Assembly (NCBI RefSeq): GCF_013314895.1
Contig: NZ_JABTYE010000009.1
Coordinates: 124,001-188,000, forward strand
From: Cupriavidus gilardii
Lineage (GTDB): Bacteria; Pseudomonadota; Gammaproteobacteria; Burkholderiales; Burkholderiaceae
DNA: 64,000 bases
Direction: 5' to 3'
The notes beneath the pieces are model-generated. The model was given only the letters and a program-made list of their open reading frames with translations, was not told where the DNA came from and did not search any database. Shown piece after piece: positions 36,210-45,960 of this stretch; position 1 is the stretch's first letter, and every line of letters begins with the position of its first letter. The position numbers and the translations under genes are program-made.

Positions 36210-37580
36210 TCAGCGTGGCGTGCGCGGCTCGAGTGCGGCGCGTACCACGAAGGTCATGATCACCGCGAACACCAGCATCGCGGCGAGGAAATAGAGGCCG
36301 GCGGCGAGGCTTCCGGTCGCGTCCTTGATCAGGCCGATGCCGTAGGGACCCAGATAGCCGCCCAGGTTGGCCAGCGAATTGATGGTGGCGATGCCGACCG
36401 CGGCGCTGGCGCCGGTCAGGAACTGGCCCGGCAACGCCCATACCACCGCCTGGATCGAATAGATCGAGAACGCCGTCAGGCAGATGAACAGGAACTGCAG
36501 CGCCGGAGTCTGGACCCAGGCGCTGGCCGCCAGCGTCAGCGCCGCCACGCCCGAAACCACCACGATATGCCAGTAGCGCTCGCCCTTGCGGTCCGAATGG
36601 CGCGGCACGAGGTAGAGCCCCACCACCGCGAACAGATACGGCACCGTCGACAGCAGCCCGGTATTGGCATCGGTGACGCCGAACTGCTTGATGATGGTCG
36701 GCAGCCACAGCGACAGCCCGTAGATGCTCAGCGGAAACGGCAGAAACAGCAGCGACAGCAACAGCACGCGCTTGTCCTTCAGCGCCTTGAGCGGATTGCC
36801 GTGCGACTCCAGCGCGAAGGTCTTCTGATCGGCGGCGAGCTCGCGCTCGATCCAGGCGCGATCGCGCGCCGACAGCCACCTGGCATCGGCCGGCGACTCG
36901 GGCACCAGCCGCAGCGTCGGCAGGCACAGCAGCACCGCCGGCAGGCCGCTGACGACGAACAGGGTCTGCCAGTTCGACAGGCCGAACAACCCCGGCGTCG
37001 ACAGCACCCAGCCGGCGATCGGCCCGGTGATGATCAGCGCGATCGGCTGCGCCAGCACCAGCAGGCCGATGATGCGCGCGCGATGCCGCATCGGAAACCA
37101 CTTGGTCAGGAAGTACAGGATCCCGGGATAAAGGCCGGCCTCGGCGGCGCCGAGCAGGAAGCGCAGCACGTAGAAGGTGGCGGCGTTGTGAATCAGCGCC
37201 ATCGCCATCGTGATCAGCCCCCAGGTCAGCAGGATGCGCGCGAACCAGCGGCGGGCGCCGAAGCGCTCCAGCGCCAGATTGCTGGGCACCTCGCACAGGA
37301 AATAGCCGATGAAGAACAGCCCGGCGCCAAGGCCATAGGCGGCATCGCTGATGCCGACCGCCGCGTTCATATGCAGCTTGGCGAAGCCCACCACCGAGCG
37401 GTCGATGTAGGCGACCACATAGATCAGCGCGAGAAACGGGATCAGCTTGCGGGTCAGCATGCCGATGATGCGCGACTCTTCGGCCGGCGCGGTATCGGCC
37501 GGCTCGTGCGGCAGCGGCACGGGCTGCGGCATGGACTGCGGCACAGGCTGATCCAGCCCGGCCGTGGTATGGCTGTTCAT
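36210..37580 (-). CDS. MFS transporter (anion:cation symporter family)
   Basis: A 456-residue, 12-helix transporter. LIYVVAYIDRSVVGFAKLHM at helix 1 and CEVPSNLALERFGARRWFARI are typical of the ACS family, which carries sugar acids, tartrate and similar organic anions. It presumably imports the aldonic acid that the adjacent enzymes degrade. GAGGAG precedes ATG 37580. The 40-residue N-terminal extension is Pro-rich and low complexity. Confidence 0.9.
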   Translation of the reverse strand: MNSHTTAGLDQPVPQSMPQPVPLPHEPADTAPAEESRIIGMLTRKLIPFLALIYVVAYIDRSVVGFAKLHMNAAVGISDAAYGLGAGLFFIGYFLCEVPSNLALERFGARRWFARILLTWGLITMAMALIHNAATFYVLRFLLGAAEAGLYPGILYFLTKWFPMRHRARIIGLLVLAQPIALIITGPIAGWVLSTPGLFGLSNWQTLFVVSGLPAVLLCLPTLRLVPESPADARWLSARDRAWIERELAADQKTFALESHGNPLKALKDKRVLLLSLLFLPFPLSIYGLSLWLPTIIKQFGVTDANTGLLSTVPYLFAVVGLYLVPRHSDRKGERYWHIVVVSGVAALTLAASAWVQTPALQFLFICLTAFSIYSIQAVVWALPGQFLTGASAAVGIATINSLANLGGYLGPYGIGLIKDATGSLAAGLYFLAAMLVFAVIMTFVVRAALEPRTPR

Positions 37581-37635
37581 GTTGGTGGTCTCCTCACATT
37601 GTTCTGAAAATCGGGATGGCCTCGCGGCCGAAGCA

Positions 37636-39222
37636 TCAGGCTTGCGCAGGCCCTGCCTCCGGCTTGCCGCCGACACGGCGCCGCAGGCCGAGCGGATTGC
37701 CGTCGCGCAGCGCCTCGGGCAACAGCGCATCGGGCAGATTCTGGTAGCAGACCGGACGCAGGAAGCGCTCGATCGCCGCGGTGCCGACCGAGGTGCTGCG
37801 CCCGTCCGACGTCGCCGGGAACGGACCGCCGTGCACGATCGCGTCGCAGACCTCGACGCCGGTCGGAAAGCCGTTCGCCAGAATGCGGCCGGCCTTGCGC
37901 TCGAGCACCGGCAGCAGCGTGCGGGCCGCGTCGTGATCGGCATCGTCCAGATGCAGCGTCGCCGTCAGCTGCCCCTCGCCCTGCTCCAGCACCTCTCGCA
38001 ACTGCTCGGCATCCTTGCATTCGACCAGCACGCTGCAGGGCCCGAAGCACTCCTCGGCCAGGCGCGCGTCGGCCAGCAGATCGGCGGCGTGCACGCGGAA
38101 CAGGCTCGCGGTGGCGCGGCCCGGCGTGTGGGTACCTTGCGCGACCGTGGCAACCGCCGGATGCGAGGCCAGGCGTTCGACGTCTTCCGCATAGGCGCGC
38201 GCGATGCCCGCGGTCAGCATCACGCCGGCGGGCACGGCGGCGATCGCGCTGGCCGCGGCCGCGACGAAGCGCTCGAACGCTTCGCCGCCAACCGCCAGCA
38301 CCAGTCCCGGATTGGTGCAGAACTGACCGCAGCCCAGCGTCACCGAGGCGACGAAGTCGCGCGCCAGCGCTTCGCCGCGCCGTGCCAGTGCGGCAGGCAG
38401 CAGGATATTCGGATTGACGCTGCTCATCTCGGCATACACGGGAATCGGTGCGGGCCGCGCCGCGGCGATCGCCATCAGCGCCAGGCCGCCGCGCCGCGAG
38501 CCGGTGAATCCGACCGCCTGGATGGCGGGATGCGCGACCAATGCCGCGCCGACCTCGTGGCCGGCATCGAACAGCAGCGAGAAGACGCCTGCGGGCAGAC
38601 CCGCCGCGGCCACGGCGGCCTGCACCGCGCGGCCGACCAGCTCCGACGTGCCCGGATGCGCGGGATGGGCCTTGACTACCACCGGGCAGCCCGCCGCCAG
38701 CGCCGATGCGGTATCGCCGCCGGCGACCGAGAATGCCAACGGGAAATTGCTGGCGCCGAACACCGCGACGGGACCGATGCCGATCCGTCGCAGACGCAGA
38801 TCGGTGCGCGGCGGCTGCCGCTGCGGCAGCGCCGGCTCGATGCGCGCATCCCAGGCGTCGCCGCTGCGTACCAGCGCCGCGAACATCCGCAGTTGGCCGG
38901 TGGTGCGGGCGCGCTCGCCTTCGAGCCGGGCGCGCGGCAGGCCGGTCTCGTCCATCGCGCGCAGGATCAGTGCATCGCCGATCGCCTCGATGCGGGCGGC
39001 GATATCGTCGAGAAAGGCGGCGCGGGCTTCGTCCGGCAGCGCACGGTAGGGGTCGAAGGCCCCGGCGGCCAATACGCAGGCCCGCTCGACCTCGGCGTTC
39101 GAGGCGCCGTAAAAAACAGGTTCGGCGATCGTTTCACCGCTGGCCGCATGGACTGCGTGGAAGGCCTCGCCGCTGCCGCGCAGCGCGGCGGCGCCGATCA
39201 GCAGATTGCCGGTCAATGGCAT
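37636..39222 (-). CDS. Aldehyde dehydrogenase, probably 2-oxoglutarate semialdehyde dehydrogenase
   Basis: A 528-residue NAD(P)-dependent dehydrogenase. Catalytic Cys302 lies in [10 protein letters not shown], the general base Glu265 in [10 protein letters not shown], and the coenzyme loop in FTGSRRGG. Length and the [20 protein letters not shown] block match the long group that includes type III 2-oxoglutarate semialdehyde dehydrogenases. It would produce 2-oxoglutarate, the last step of the pathway in this operon. Confidence 0.88.
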   Translation of the reverse strand: MPLTGNLLIGAAALRGSGEAFHAVHAASGETIAEPVFYGASNAEVERACVLAAGAFDPYRALPDEARAAFLDDIAARIEAIGDALILRAMDETGLPRARLEGERARTTGQLRMFAALVRSGDAWDARIEPALPQRQPPRTDLRLRRIGIGPVAVFGASNFPLAFSVAGGDTASALAAGCPVVVKAHPAHPGTSELVGRAVQAAVAAAGLPAGVFSLLFDAGHEVGAALVAHPAIQAVGFTGSRRGGLALMAIAAARPAPIPVYAEMSSVNPNILLPAALARRGEALARDFVASVTLGCGQFCTNPGLVLAVGGEAFERFVAAAASAIAAVPAGVMLTAGIARAYAEDVERLASHPAVATVAQGTHTPGRATASLFRVHAADLLADARLAEECFGPCSVLVECKDAEQLREVLEQGEGQLTATLHLDDADHDAARTLLPVLERKAGRILANGFPTGVEVCDAIVHGGPFPATSDGRSTSVGTAAIERFLRPVCYQNLPDALLPEALRDGNPLGLRRRVGGKPEAGPAQA

Positions 39223-39268
39223 TGCGTGTTCTCCTGGTTGCCGTTCATGGTTGGCGCACCGCGTCCGC

Positions 39269-41011
39269 TCAGTGAGAGTGGCGCGGCACATCAGCACCGC
39301 GGCAACCCACCAGGAAATCGAGATCGCAACCCTGATCGGCCTGCAGCACGTGGTCGACATAGAGCCGTTGATACCCGCCCTCGCCGGCCCGGCCCTCCGG
39401 CTTCGGCGGCCGGAACATCTCCATGCGGTCGGCCAGTTCCTCGGTCGAGATATCGAGATGCAGCGTGCCGGCCTCGCAATCGAGCTCGATCCAGTCGCCG
39501 TCGCGCACGGCCGCCAACGGGCCGCCCGCGGCAGCCTCGGGCGCGACATGCAGCACCACGGTGCCGTAGGCGGTGCCGCTCATGCGCGCATCGGAGATCC
39601 GCACCATGTCCTTGACGCCCTGGCGCAGCAGCTTCGGCGGCAGGCCCATGTTGCCGACCTCGGCCATGCCGGGGTAGCCCTTGGGCCCGCAGTTCTTCAT
39701 CACCAGCACCGAGCTGGCATCGACCTCGAGCGATTCGTCGACGATGCGGGCCTTGTAGTGCTCCAGGTTCTCGAACACCACCGCGCGGCCGCGGTGCTTG
39801 AGCAGCGAAGGCGTCGCCGCCGAGGGCTTGAGCACCGCGCCGCGCGGCGCCAGATTGCCGCGCAGCACGCGGATGCTGCCGTCCGCGATCAGCGGACGAT
39901 CGAGCGGGCGGATCACCTCGTCGTTGAAGTTGGGTGCGTCCTTGACGTTGTCCCACAACGTCCGGCCGTTGACGGTCAGCGCGCCCGGATGCGGCAGCAG
40001 GCCCCCCTCGCCGAGCCGGCGCAGCACCGCGGGCAGCCCGCCGGCGTAGTAGAACTCCTCCATCAGGAAGCGCCCCGACGGCATCAGGTCGACGATGGTC
40101 GGGGTATCGCGGCCGATGCGGGTCCAGTCCTCCAGTTCGAGCGGCACGCCGATACGGCCGGCGATCGCCTTCAGATGGATCACGGCGTTGGTGGAACCGC
40201 CGATCGCCGCATTGGTGCGGATCGCGTTCTCGAAGGCCTCGCGCGTCAGGATCTTCGACAGGCACAGCCCTTCCTTCGCCATCTCGACGATGCGGATGCC
40301 GGACATGTGCGCCAGCACGTAGCGGCGCGCATCGACTGCGGGAATCGCCGCGTTGTGCGGCAGCGTGGTGCCGAGCGCCTCGGCCATGCAGGCCATCGTC
40401 GACGCGGTGCCCATCGTGTTGCAGGTACCGGCCGAGCGCGACATGCCGGCCTCGGCCGACAGGAAGTGGTGCAGATCGATCTCGCCCGCCTTCAGCGATT
40501 CGTGCAGCTGCCAGACCGCGGTGCCCGAGCCGATGTCCTTGCCGTCGAGCTTGCCGTTGAGCATCGGCCCGCCGCTGACGACGATCGCCGGCACATCGCA
40601 GCTGGCCGCGCCCATCAGCAGCGCCGGCGTGGTCTTGTCGCAGCCTGCGAGCAGCACGACCGCATCGACCGGATTGCCGCGAATCGCCTCTTCGACATCC
40701 ATCGCCGCCAGATTGCGCGTCAGCATCGCGGTCGGACGCAGATTCGATTCCCCATTCGAGAACACCGGGAATTCGACCGGAAAGCCGCCGGCCTCATAAA
40801 CGCCGCGCTTGACGTGCTCGGCCAGCTTGCGGAAATGCGCGTTGCACGGCGTCAATTCCGACCAGGTATTGCAAATGCCGATGATCGGGCGGCCATCGAA
40901 TTCATGATTGGGGATGCCCTGGTTTTTCATCCAGCTGCGGTACATGAAGCCGTTCTTGTCGGCAGTGCCGAACCATTGGGCAGAGCGGAGCTTGGGTTTT
41001 GAATCCGACAT
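39269..41011 (-). CDS. IlvD/Edd-family sugar-acid dehydratase, probably L-arabonate dehydratase
   Basis: A 580-residue iron-sulfur dehydratase. Cys56 (ELTPCNAHF), Cys124 ([10 protein letters not shown]) and Cys197 (SAGTCNTMG) match the [2Fe-2S] ligands of L-arabinonate dehydratases with a constant 3-residue offset from the Rhizobium enzyme numbering I recall. The family removes water from aldonates to give 2-keto-3-deoxy acids. First gene of the operon and divergent from a LysR gene. Other pentonates or hexonates cannot be excluded as substrate. Confidence 0.88.
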   Translation of the reverse strand: MSDSKPKLRSAQWFGTADKNGFMYRSWMKNQGIPNHEFDGRPIIGICNTWSELTPCNAHFRKLAEHVKRGVYEAGGFPVEFPVFSNGESNLRPTAMLTRNLAAMDVEEAIRGNPVDAVVLLAGCDKTTPALLMGAASCDVPAIVVSGGPMLNGKLDGKDIGSGTAVWQLHESLKAGEIDLHHFLSAEAGMSRSAGTCNTMGTASTMACMAEALGTTLPHNAAIPAVDARRYVLAHMSGIRIVEMAKEGLCLSKILTREAFENAIRTNAAIGGSTNAVIHLKAIAGRIGVPLELEDWTRIGRDTPTIVDLMPSGRFLMEEFYYAGGLPAVLRRLGEGGLLPHPGALTVNGRTLWDNVKDAPNFNDEVIRPLDRPLIADGSIRVLRGNLAPRGAVLKPSAATPSLLKHRGRAVVFENLEHYKARIVDESLEVDASSVLVMKNCGPKGYPGMAEVGNMGLPPKLLRQGVKDMVRISDARMSGTAYGTVVLHVAPEAAAGGPLAAVRDGDWIELDCEAGTLHLDISTEELADRMEMFRPPKPEGRAGEGGYQRLYVDHVLQADQGCDLDFLVGCRGADVPRHSH

Positions 41012-41182
41012 GGAAATTCCTGAATACGACGCCTGAATGCGGCGGGACGAACGCCGGCGCGCGGCACCTGCCGCACGGCACGAGGCGTCATCGGGATCGG
41101 GGCAGCTGAGGGTGTCTCCGGGCTGCGTCGCGTCTTTGGCGCGTGGTTTTGTTTTCGACAGGCGGCAGTGTACAAACCGATC

Positions 41183-41233
41183 GGATATCCTTCTAATGAA
41201 AATTCGCGCCATTGCGATATCGATTCAGATATC
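41183..41233. promoter_or_regulatory. Three GATATC sites in the divergent promoter of the sugar-acid operon
   Basis: GGATATCC at 41183-41190 (perfect 8-bp palindrome), CGATATCG at 41215-41222 (perfect), and AGATATCC at 41227-41234 lie within 52 bp, in an AT-richer stretch between the dehydratase and LysR genes. Their centres are 32 and 12 bp apart. They may be binding half-sites for the adjacent LysR protein. Confidence 0.45.
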
Positions 41234-41245
41234 CGTGTTAACCCG

Positions 41246-42220
41246 ATGCCGACTTCCCCACCCTGGTATATCCGTGCCCGTCTGAAGACCCGCCAATTGC
41301 TGCTGCTGGTGGCATTGGCAGAGGAAGCCAATATTCACCGCGCCGCAGCGGTTCTCAATATGACGCAGCCCGCCGCCTCGAAGCTGCTGCGCGAACTCGA
41401 GGAGATGCTGGGCGTGCCCCTGTTCGAACGGCTGCCACGCGGCATGCGGCCCACGCTGTATGGCGAGGCGATGATCCGCCATGCCCGGGCCGTGGTCGGC
41501 AGCCTCGATCAGGCGCAGCAGGAAGTGATGGGCCTGCGGGCCGGCCGGCTGGGCCATGTGGCGATCGGGGCGATCACCTCGCCGGCCGTCAAGCTGCTGC
41601 CGCCCGCAGTCGCGGCACTGAAGCGGGAGAACCCCGGCGTGCGCATCTCGCTGGAGATCGAGAACAGCAACGTGCTGCTGGAGCGCCTGGCACAGGACAA
41701 GCTCGATCTGGTCGTGGCCCGGCTGTTCGCCGAGCACGACAAGCTCCAGCTGCGCTACGAACCGCTCGCCGGCGAGCCGGTCTGCGTGGTGGCCCGCTGC
41801 GGCCATCCTCTGCTGGACGGCCCGGCGCTGTCACTGGCCGACCTCGAGCAGGCGGCGTGGATCGTGCCGCCGGCCGGCAGCGTGCTGCGCCACCGCTTCG
41901 ACCTGATGTTCCAGCGCGCCAGCCTGTTGCCGCCGACCAATGTGGTCGAGACCGCCGCGCTGCTGTTCGTCACGCAGATGATCGAGCAGAGCGACATGCT
42001 GGCGGTACTGGCCGCCGATGTCGCCGAGTACTATGCGCGGCACGACATGGTGGCGATCCTGCCGCTGGACGTGCCCTGCCACATGGACGACTTCGGCATC
42101 ATCACGCGTACCGACCGCCTGCTGTCCCCGGCCGCCACCCTGATGGTGGAGGCGCTGCGTGCCGCGGCACGCCGGGTCTATGCGGACGCCGATGGCCATG
42201 CCGCAAGCCTGCAGCATTGA
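41246..42220 (+). CDS. LysR-type regulator of the sugar-acid operon (GbpR/GguR-like)
   Basis: A 324-residue regulator. LKTRQLLLLVALAEEANIHRAAAVLNMTQPAASKLLRELE (in blocks over about 12-52) is typical of GbpR/GguR-type LysR proteins that control sugar and sugar-acid genes. The ATG at 41246 agrees with the family start; an upstream extension to 41168 would overlap the operator region. It is divergent from the dehydratase operon and probably its activator. Confidence 0.9.
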   Translation: MPTSPPWYIRARLKTRQLLLLVALAEEANIHRAAAVLNMTQPAASKLLRELEEMLGVPLFERLPRGMRPTLYGEAMIRHARAVVGSLDQAQQEVMGLRAGRLGHVAIGAITSPAVKLLPPAVAALKRENPGVRISLEIENSNVLLERLAQDKLDLVVARLFAEHDKLQLRYEPLAGEPVCVVARCGHPLLDGPALSLADLEQAAWIVPPAGSVLRHRFDLMFQRASLLPPTNVVETAALLFVTQMIEQSDMLAVLAADVAEYYARHDMVAILPLDVPCHMDDFGIITRTDRLLSPAATLMVEALRAAARRVYADADGHAASLQH

Positions 42221-42244
42221 CCCTGCTTCGCGAGCCCCGAACTC

Positions 42245-43759
42245 ATGGCACGACACCGTCACGCAATGGAACTGCCGTCCATCGGCAAACTGGACCGGTC
42301 CGCCGGACAGCTCGGCAGGCAGCTCTCGCGGTTATTGCGCGAGGCGATCCAGCGGGGGGAACTGAAACCGGGGGAGCTGCTGCCTTCCACGCGCCATCTG
42401 GCGAGCGCATTGGACGTGTCGCGCGGGATCGTGCTGGAGGCGTTCGAGCAGCTCATTGCCGAGGGTTATCTGGAAGCACAGGCCGGTGCCGGGACCAGAG
42501 TGGCAACAGCGTTATCGACCGCACGGCAGAGCAGCATGCCGGCCGGTCATGCCGACGAACCCTCGGCGCGCATGCTGCCGAACGCGCGTGCCCAGGCCTT
42601 CGCCGAGATCTCGAAGCAATTCGCGCCCCTGCCGCCAGTGCCTTTTGCGGTTTCGGTCCCGGTCGGTCCTGCGGCGCCGGACGACGTCTGGCGCCGCCTG
42701 GGAAATCGCACGCGAGCGCTGCGGGCGGCCGCGCCGGCCGGTTACGACGATCCGCAAGGCGTGCCCGCGCTGCGGGCGGCCATAGCGAACTACGTGCGCC
42801 GGGCGCGCTCGGTGCATTGCACACCGGAACAGGTGATCGTCACCACCGGCACGCAACAAGGGCTCTATCTGTCGTGCCAGGTACTGCTCGACGCCGATGA
42901 CCTGGCATGGGTCGAAGATCCGGCCTACCGCGGCATCACCGGCATTCTGGAGAGCACCGGACACCAGGGCCGCATGGTTCGTGTACCGGTCGACGATTCC
43001 GGCCTGGACGTCGAGGTTGGCGTCGGGATGGCCGCGCACGCGCGCGTCGCCTTTGTCACGCCCTCGCATCAATATCCGCTTGGCATGCCGTTGAGCATGG
43101 CGAGAAGAAACGCGCTGCTGGCCTGGGCGCGCGCCAACGGCGCCTGGATCGTCGAAGACGATTACGACAGCGAGCTGCGTTACGTTGGGCACCCCTTCCC
43201 CTCGCTGCAGGGACTGGCGCCGGACCGCGTCGTGTATCTGGGGACCTTCAGCAAGATCCTGTTTCCTTCGCTGCGGCTCGGCTATGCCATTGTTCCACCC
43301 CCGCTGGTGCCGGCCTTTTGCGGGGCCCGCGTCCTGATCGATCGCCATTCGCCGAGCGCCGAGCAACACGTGCTGGCGGCCTTCATCGAAGAAGGGCACC
43401 TCGACCGGCATATCCGCCGGGTCCGGCTCGTGTACGCCGATCGGCGCCAGCATCTGATTGCCACCATCGACCGCTGGATACCGACGGAGCTCGCCTGGCT
43501 TCAGCCGCAGGATCAGGGCATGCATCTGGTACTGTGGCTCGCCGCAGGATTCGACGACGAAGCGGTTGCCGCCCTCGCGAGGCAGGCCGGCGTGTCCGTC
43601 AGGCCGGTCTCGCCGATGTATTCGACCGCCAACGCGCGCCCGGGCCTCGTGCTCGGATTGGGCGGCTACACCAACGAGCAGATCGAAGCTGCGGTGAAGA
43701 CGCTGGCGGAGGTGCTGACATCCTCTGCCCGTGCCAGGGGCGCAGCCCGCGCGGACTGA
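42245..43759 (+). CDS. MocR/PdxR-type regulator (GntR domain fused to aminotransferase)
   Basis: A 504-residue protein: winged helix about 10-85 (GQLSRLLREAIQRGEL-like start, LPSTRHLASALDVSRGIVLEAFEQL), then a fold-type I PLP domain with YDDPQGVPALRAAIANY, EDDYDSELRY (the Asp and Tyr that contact PLP) and the Schiff-base Lys in YLGTFSKILFP. MocR proteins sense PLP or amino acids and often act on adjacent transport genes. It is 24 bp after LysR. ATG 42245 is used; ATG 42266 is an alternative. Confidence 0.9.
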   Translation: MARHRHAMELPSIGKLDRSAGQLGRQLSRLLREAIQRGELKPGELLPSTRHLASALDVSRGIVLEAFEQLIAEGYLEAQAGAGTRVATALSTARQSSMPAGHADEPSARMLPNARAQAFAEISKQFAPLPPVPFAVSVPVGPAAPDDVWRRLGNRTRALRAAAPAGYDDPQGVPALRAAIANYVRRARSVHCTPEQVIVTTGTQQGLYLSCQVLLDADDLAWVEDPAYRGITGILESTGHQGRMVRVPVDDSGLDVEVGVGMAAHARVAFVTPSHQYPLGMPLSMARRNALLAWARANGAWIVEDDYDSELRYVGHPFPSLQGLAPDRVVYLGTFSKILFPSLRLGYAIVPPPLVPAFCGARVLIDRHSPSAEQHVLAAFIEEGHLDRHIRRVRLVYADRRQHLIATIDRWIPTELAWLQPQDQGMHLVLWLAAGFDDEAVAALARQAGVSVRPVSPMYSTANARPGLVLGLGGYTNEQIEAAVKTLAEVLTSSARARGAARAD

Positions 43760-43916
43760 AGCGGAATGCGCGCGGCGCCCGGCGCCGAATACTGGTCCAT
43801 TGAAATACCTCGAAAATGGCTCTTTCCTGCGGTCGCCGACTGGCCGATCATCGAGCCGTCAATCATCGCGACGGACTCTCCGGTCGCCACCTCAACCCTA
43901 TTCGAGCTTCGGAACC

Positions 43917-44540
43917 ATGTACATCCCGCCCCATTTTGAAGTGCAGGACGTCGAGGCGCTGCATCGCCTGATTCGTGAGCATCCGTTCGGGATGCTGGTC
44001 ACGCATGGCGCGAACGGCCTGGACGCCAACCATCTGCCGTTCGAGCTGGATCTGTCGACCGGACAGAACGGCACGCTGCGTGCCCATGTCGCCCGCGCCA
44101 ATCCGGTCTGGAGGGACGTGCAGAACGGCGACGACGTGATGGTCGTGTTCCGGGCCGAGGATGGGTATATCTCGCCGACCTGGTACCCAAGCAAGCACGA
44201 GACCCACAAGCAAGTCCCCACGTGGAACTACCGGGTGGTCCATGCTCACGGCAGGATCGCCGTCCGCGATGAAGAGAAGTACGTCAGGGGCGTCGTCGCG
44301 CGTCTCACACGCGCTCACGAGGCATCCCGGCCTGAGCCGTGGAAGATGACGGACGCGCCGGCCGACTACATCGATACGATGCTGAAGGCCATCGTCGGGA
44401 TCGAGATCGACATCACGCGGCTGGCCGGCAAGTTCAAGCTGAGCCAGAATCGCGAACTGCGCGACAAGGTCGGCGCGGCCGAAGCGCTCAAGCAGCAAGG
44501 CGACGTTGCGCTCGGCCAGGCGATGCTTGACGCCATCTGA
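43917..44540 (+). CDS. PaiB-like FMN-binding transcriptional regulator
   Basis: A 207-residue protein of the PaiB family: MYIPPHFEVQDVEALHRLI at the start, FGMLVTHG, PTWYPSKHET and VPTWNYRVVHAHG are all family hallmarks. The fold is a split-barrel FMN-binding domain. It directly follows the MocR gene, a frequent pairing. Its function is uncertain; B. subtilis PaiB represses protease and sporulation genes. Confidence 0.9.
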   Translation: MYIPPHFEVQDVEALHRLIREHPFGMLVTHGANGLDANHLPFELDLSTGQNGTLRAHVARANPVWRDVQNGDDVMVVFRAEDGYISPTWYPSKHETHKQVPTWNYRVVHAHGRIAVRDEEKYVRGVVARLTRAHEASRPEPWKMTDAPADYIDTMLKAIVGIEIDITRLAGKFKLSQNRELRDKVGAAEALKQQGDVALGQAMLDAI

Positions 44541-44558
44541 GGCCGGCCGGAGAACTTG

Positions 44559-45554
44559 ATGGACCAGCTTGACGGGCGACGCAACGACGCGGCGCAGACT
44601 TCGGGCAGCATCGAACCCTTGGACTACCGGAAATTCCGCGGCCTGGACCTGAATCTGCTGGTTGCCTTCGATGCGCTGGCCAGCCACCGCTCGGTCAGCG
44701 GCGCGGCGCGCCAGCTGTTTCTCGGCCAGCCCGCGGTCAGCCATATGCTGGCGCGCTTGCGGCGGCTGTTCGACGATCCGCTGTTCGTGCGCGGCGCCAA
44801 GGGCATGGAGCCGACCGCCAGGGCCAGGGCATTGATCGAACCGGTACGCGCGCTGCTGAACGATGCCTATGGCCTCGTGCGGCCCGCCGGCGAATTCGAT
44901 CCTTCACTGGCGCAGGCGCGGCTGCGCATCGCGCTGCCGGAGCCGTTGGAGGCGATGCTGCTGCCGGTGCTGTGTGCCGCACTGGCGCGCGAGGCGCCGT
45001 CGATCCAGCTGGTGTCGCGAACCATGCCGGCCGCTCGCATGCCGGGCGCCCTCGACATGTGCGAGATCGATATGGCGGTCACCGGCGTGCCGCTGGCGAC
45101 GAAGGACTGGCATCGCAGCGCGGACCTGCATCGTTGCCATCTCGTCTGCGCCCACGCGCCGGCACAACTGGCGCTGCCCGCCAGCGTCGCCGCCGACGAA
45201 TTGCGCACGCTGCAGGCGATCGGCCTGTCGCATGCGAACGAACTCGGCTCAGCCAACAACGCCTTTCTGGGCCAATTGCAGCATGCCGGCGCCATGCCGA
45301 CCGAAGTCGAAAGCCTGCTGACGCTGAGCCGGTTGCTGCAGACCGCGCCGGTGGTCGCGGTGTTGCCCGCGCTCGTCGCACCTCTCGTCATGCGGCAAGG
45401 AGCGCTCGCCTGCGTGCCGGTGCGCGGCACCGAGGACACGGTGGCAATCCGGCTGCACTGGCACAACGGTACCGACGGCGATCCGGTGCATCGCTATGTC
45501 CGCCGGCATCTGACCGACGCCTTCGCCGCCATGCTGCAGCAGGCCGAAGGCTGA
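44559..45554 (+). CDS. LysR-type regulator (NodD/LeuO-like group)
   Basis: A 331-residue LysR protein. LDLNLLVAFDALASHRSVSGAARQLFLGQPAVSHMLARLR (blocks over about 29-68) is typical of the NodD-like group. Start ATG 44559 follows GGAGAAC; a TTG one codon earlier is possible. It follows PaiB by 18 bp. The efflux genes downstream are a plausible target but this is inference. Confidence 0.9.
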   Translation: MDQLDGRRNDAAQTSGSIEPLDYRKFRGLDLNLLVAFDALASHRSVSGAARQLFLGQPAVSHMLARLRRLFDDPLFVRGAKGMEPTARARALIEPVRALLNDAYGLVRPAGEFDPSLAQARLRIALPEPLEAMLLPVLCAALAREAPSIQLVSRTMPAARMPGALDMCEIDMAVTGVPLATKDWHRSADLHRCHLVCAHAPAQLALPASVAADELRTLQAIGLSHANELGSANNAFLGQLQHAGAMPTEVESLLTLSRLLQTAPVVAVLPALVAPLVMRQGALACVPVRGTEDTVAIRLHWHNGTDGDPVHRYVRRHLTDAFAAMLQQAEG

Positions 45555-45700
45555 CATCCGGGCGCTTGCCGCCACCAGCAGGCGCCTATCGAAACGCCGC
45601 ATGGCGGCCATCGATTCGTTCGATTTCCCCTGCCCGACGGCCCTGCCTATAGTCGTGCCACTTCAACCATGAGGCGGCATGCGACGATGCCGGGCCCACG

Positions 45701-45943
45701 ATGACATTTCGGTTCTACCCCAGTTCGATCGCGCTGGCGATCGCGGCAGCAGCGCTGTCCGGCTGCGCCACCCGGCAAGGAGACGGCAACACCGGCGGCG
45801 TCACCAGCGCCGGCGATGCCCGCACGGCCCCTACGCCGATCGGCATGAGCCTCGGCGATATCAATCACCGGCATCCCATGCTGAATGACGGGCCCCGGCC
45901 GCGACCGAGCGCCCGGCAGAACGACCCCTTCGTCGATCGCTAG
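45701..45943 (+). CDS. Small lipoprotein
   Basis: An 80-residue protein with a lipoprotein signal peptide (hydrophobic core SSIALAIAAAA, lipobox LSGC). The mature part is short, Gly/Pro/Asp-rich, with no recognised domain. It starts 17 bp before the HlyD-type gene's start codon relative to its own stop, so it may be co-expressed with the efflux genes. Small Burkholderiales lipoproteins like this are common and uncharacterised. Confidence 0.6.
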   Translation: MTFRFYPSSIALAIAAAALSGCATRQGDGNTGGVTSAGDARTAPTPIGMSLGDINHRHPMLNDGPRPRPSARQNDPFVDR

Positions 45944-45960
45944 GCCGCGGAGCAAACGGC

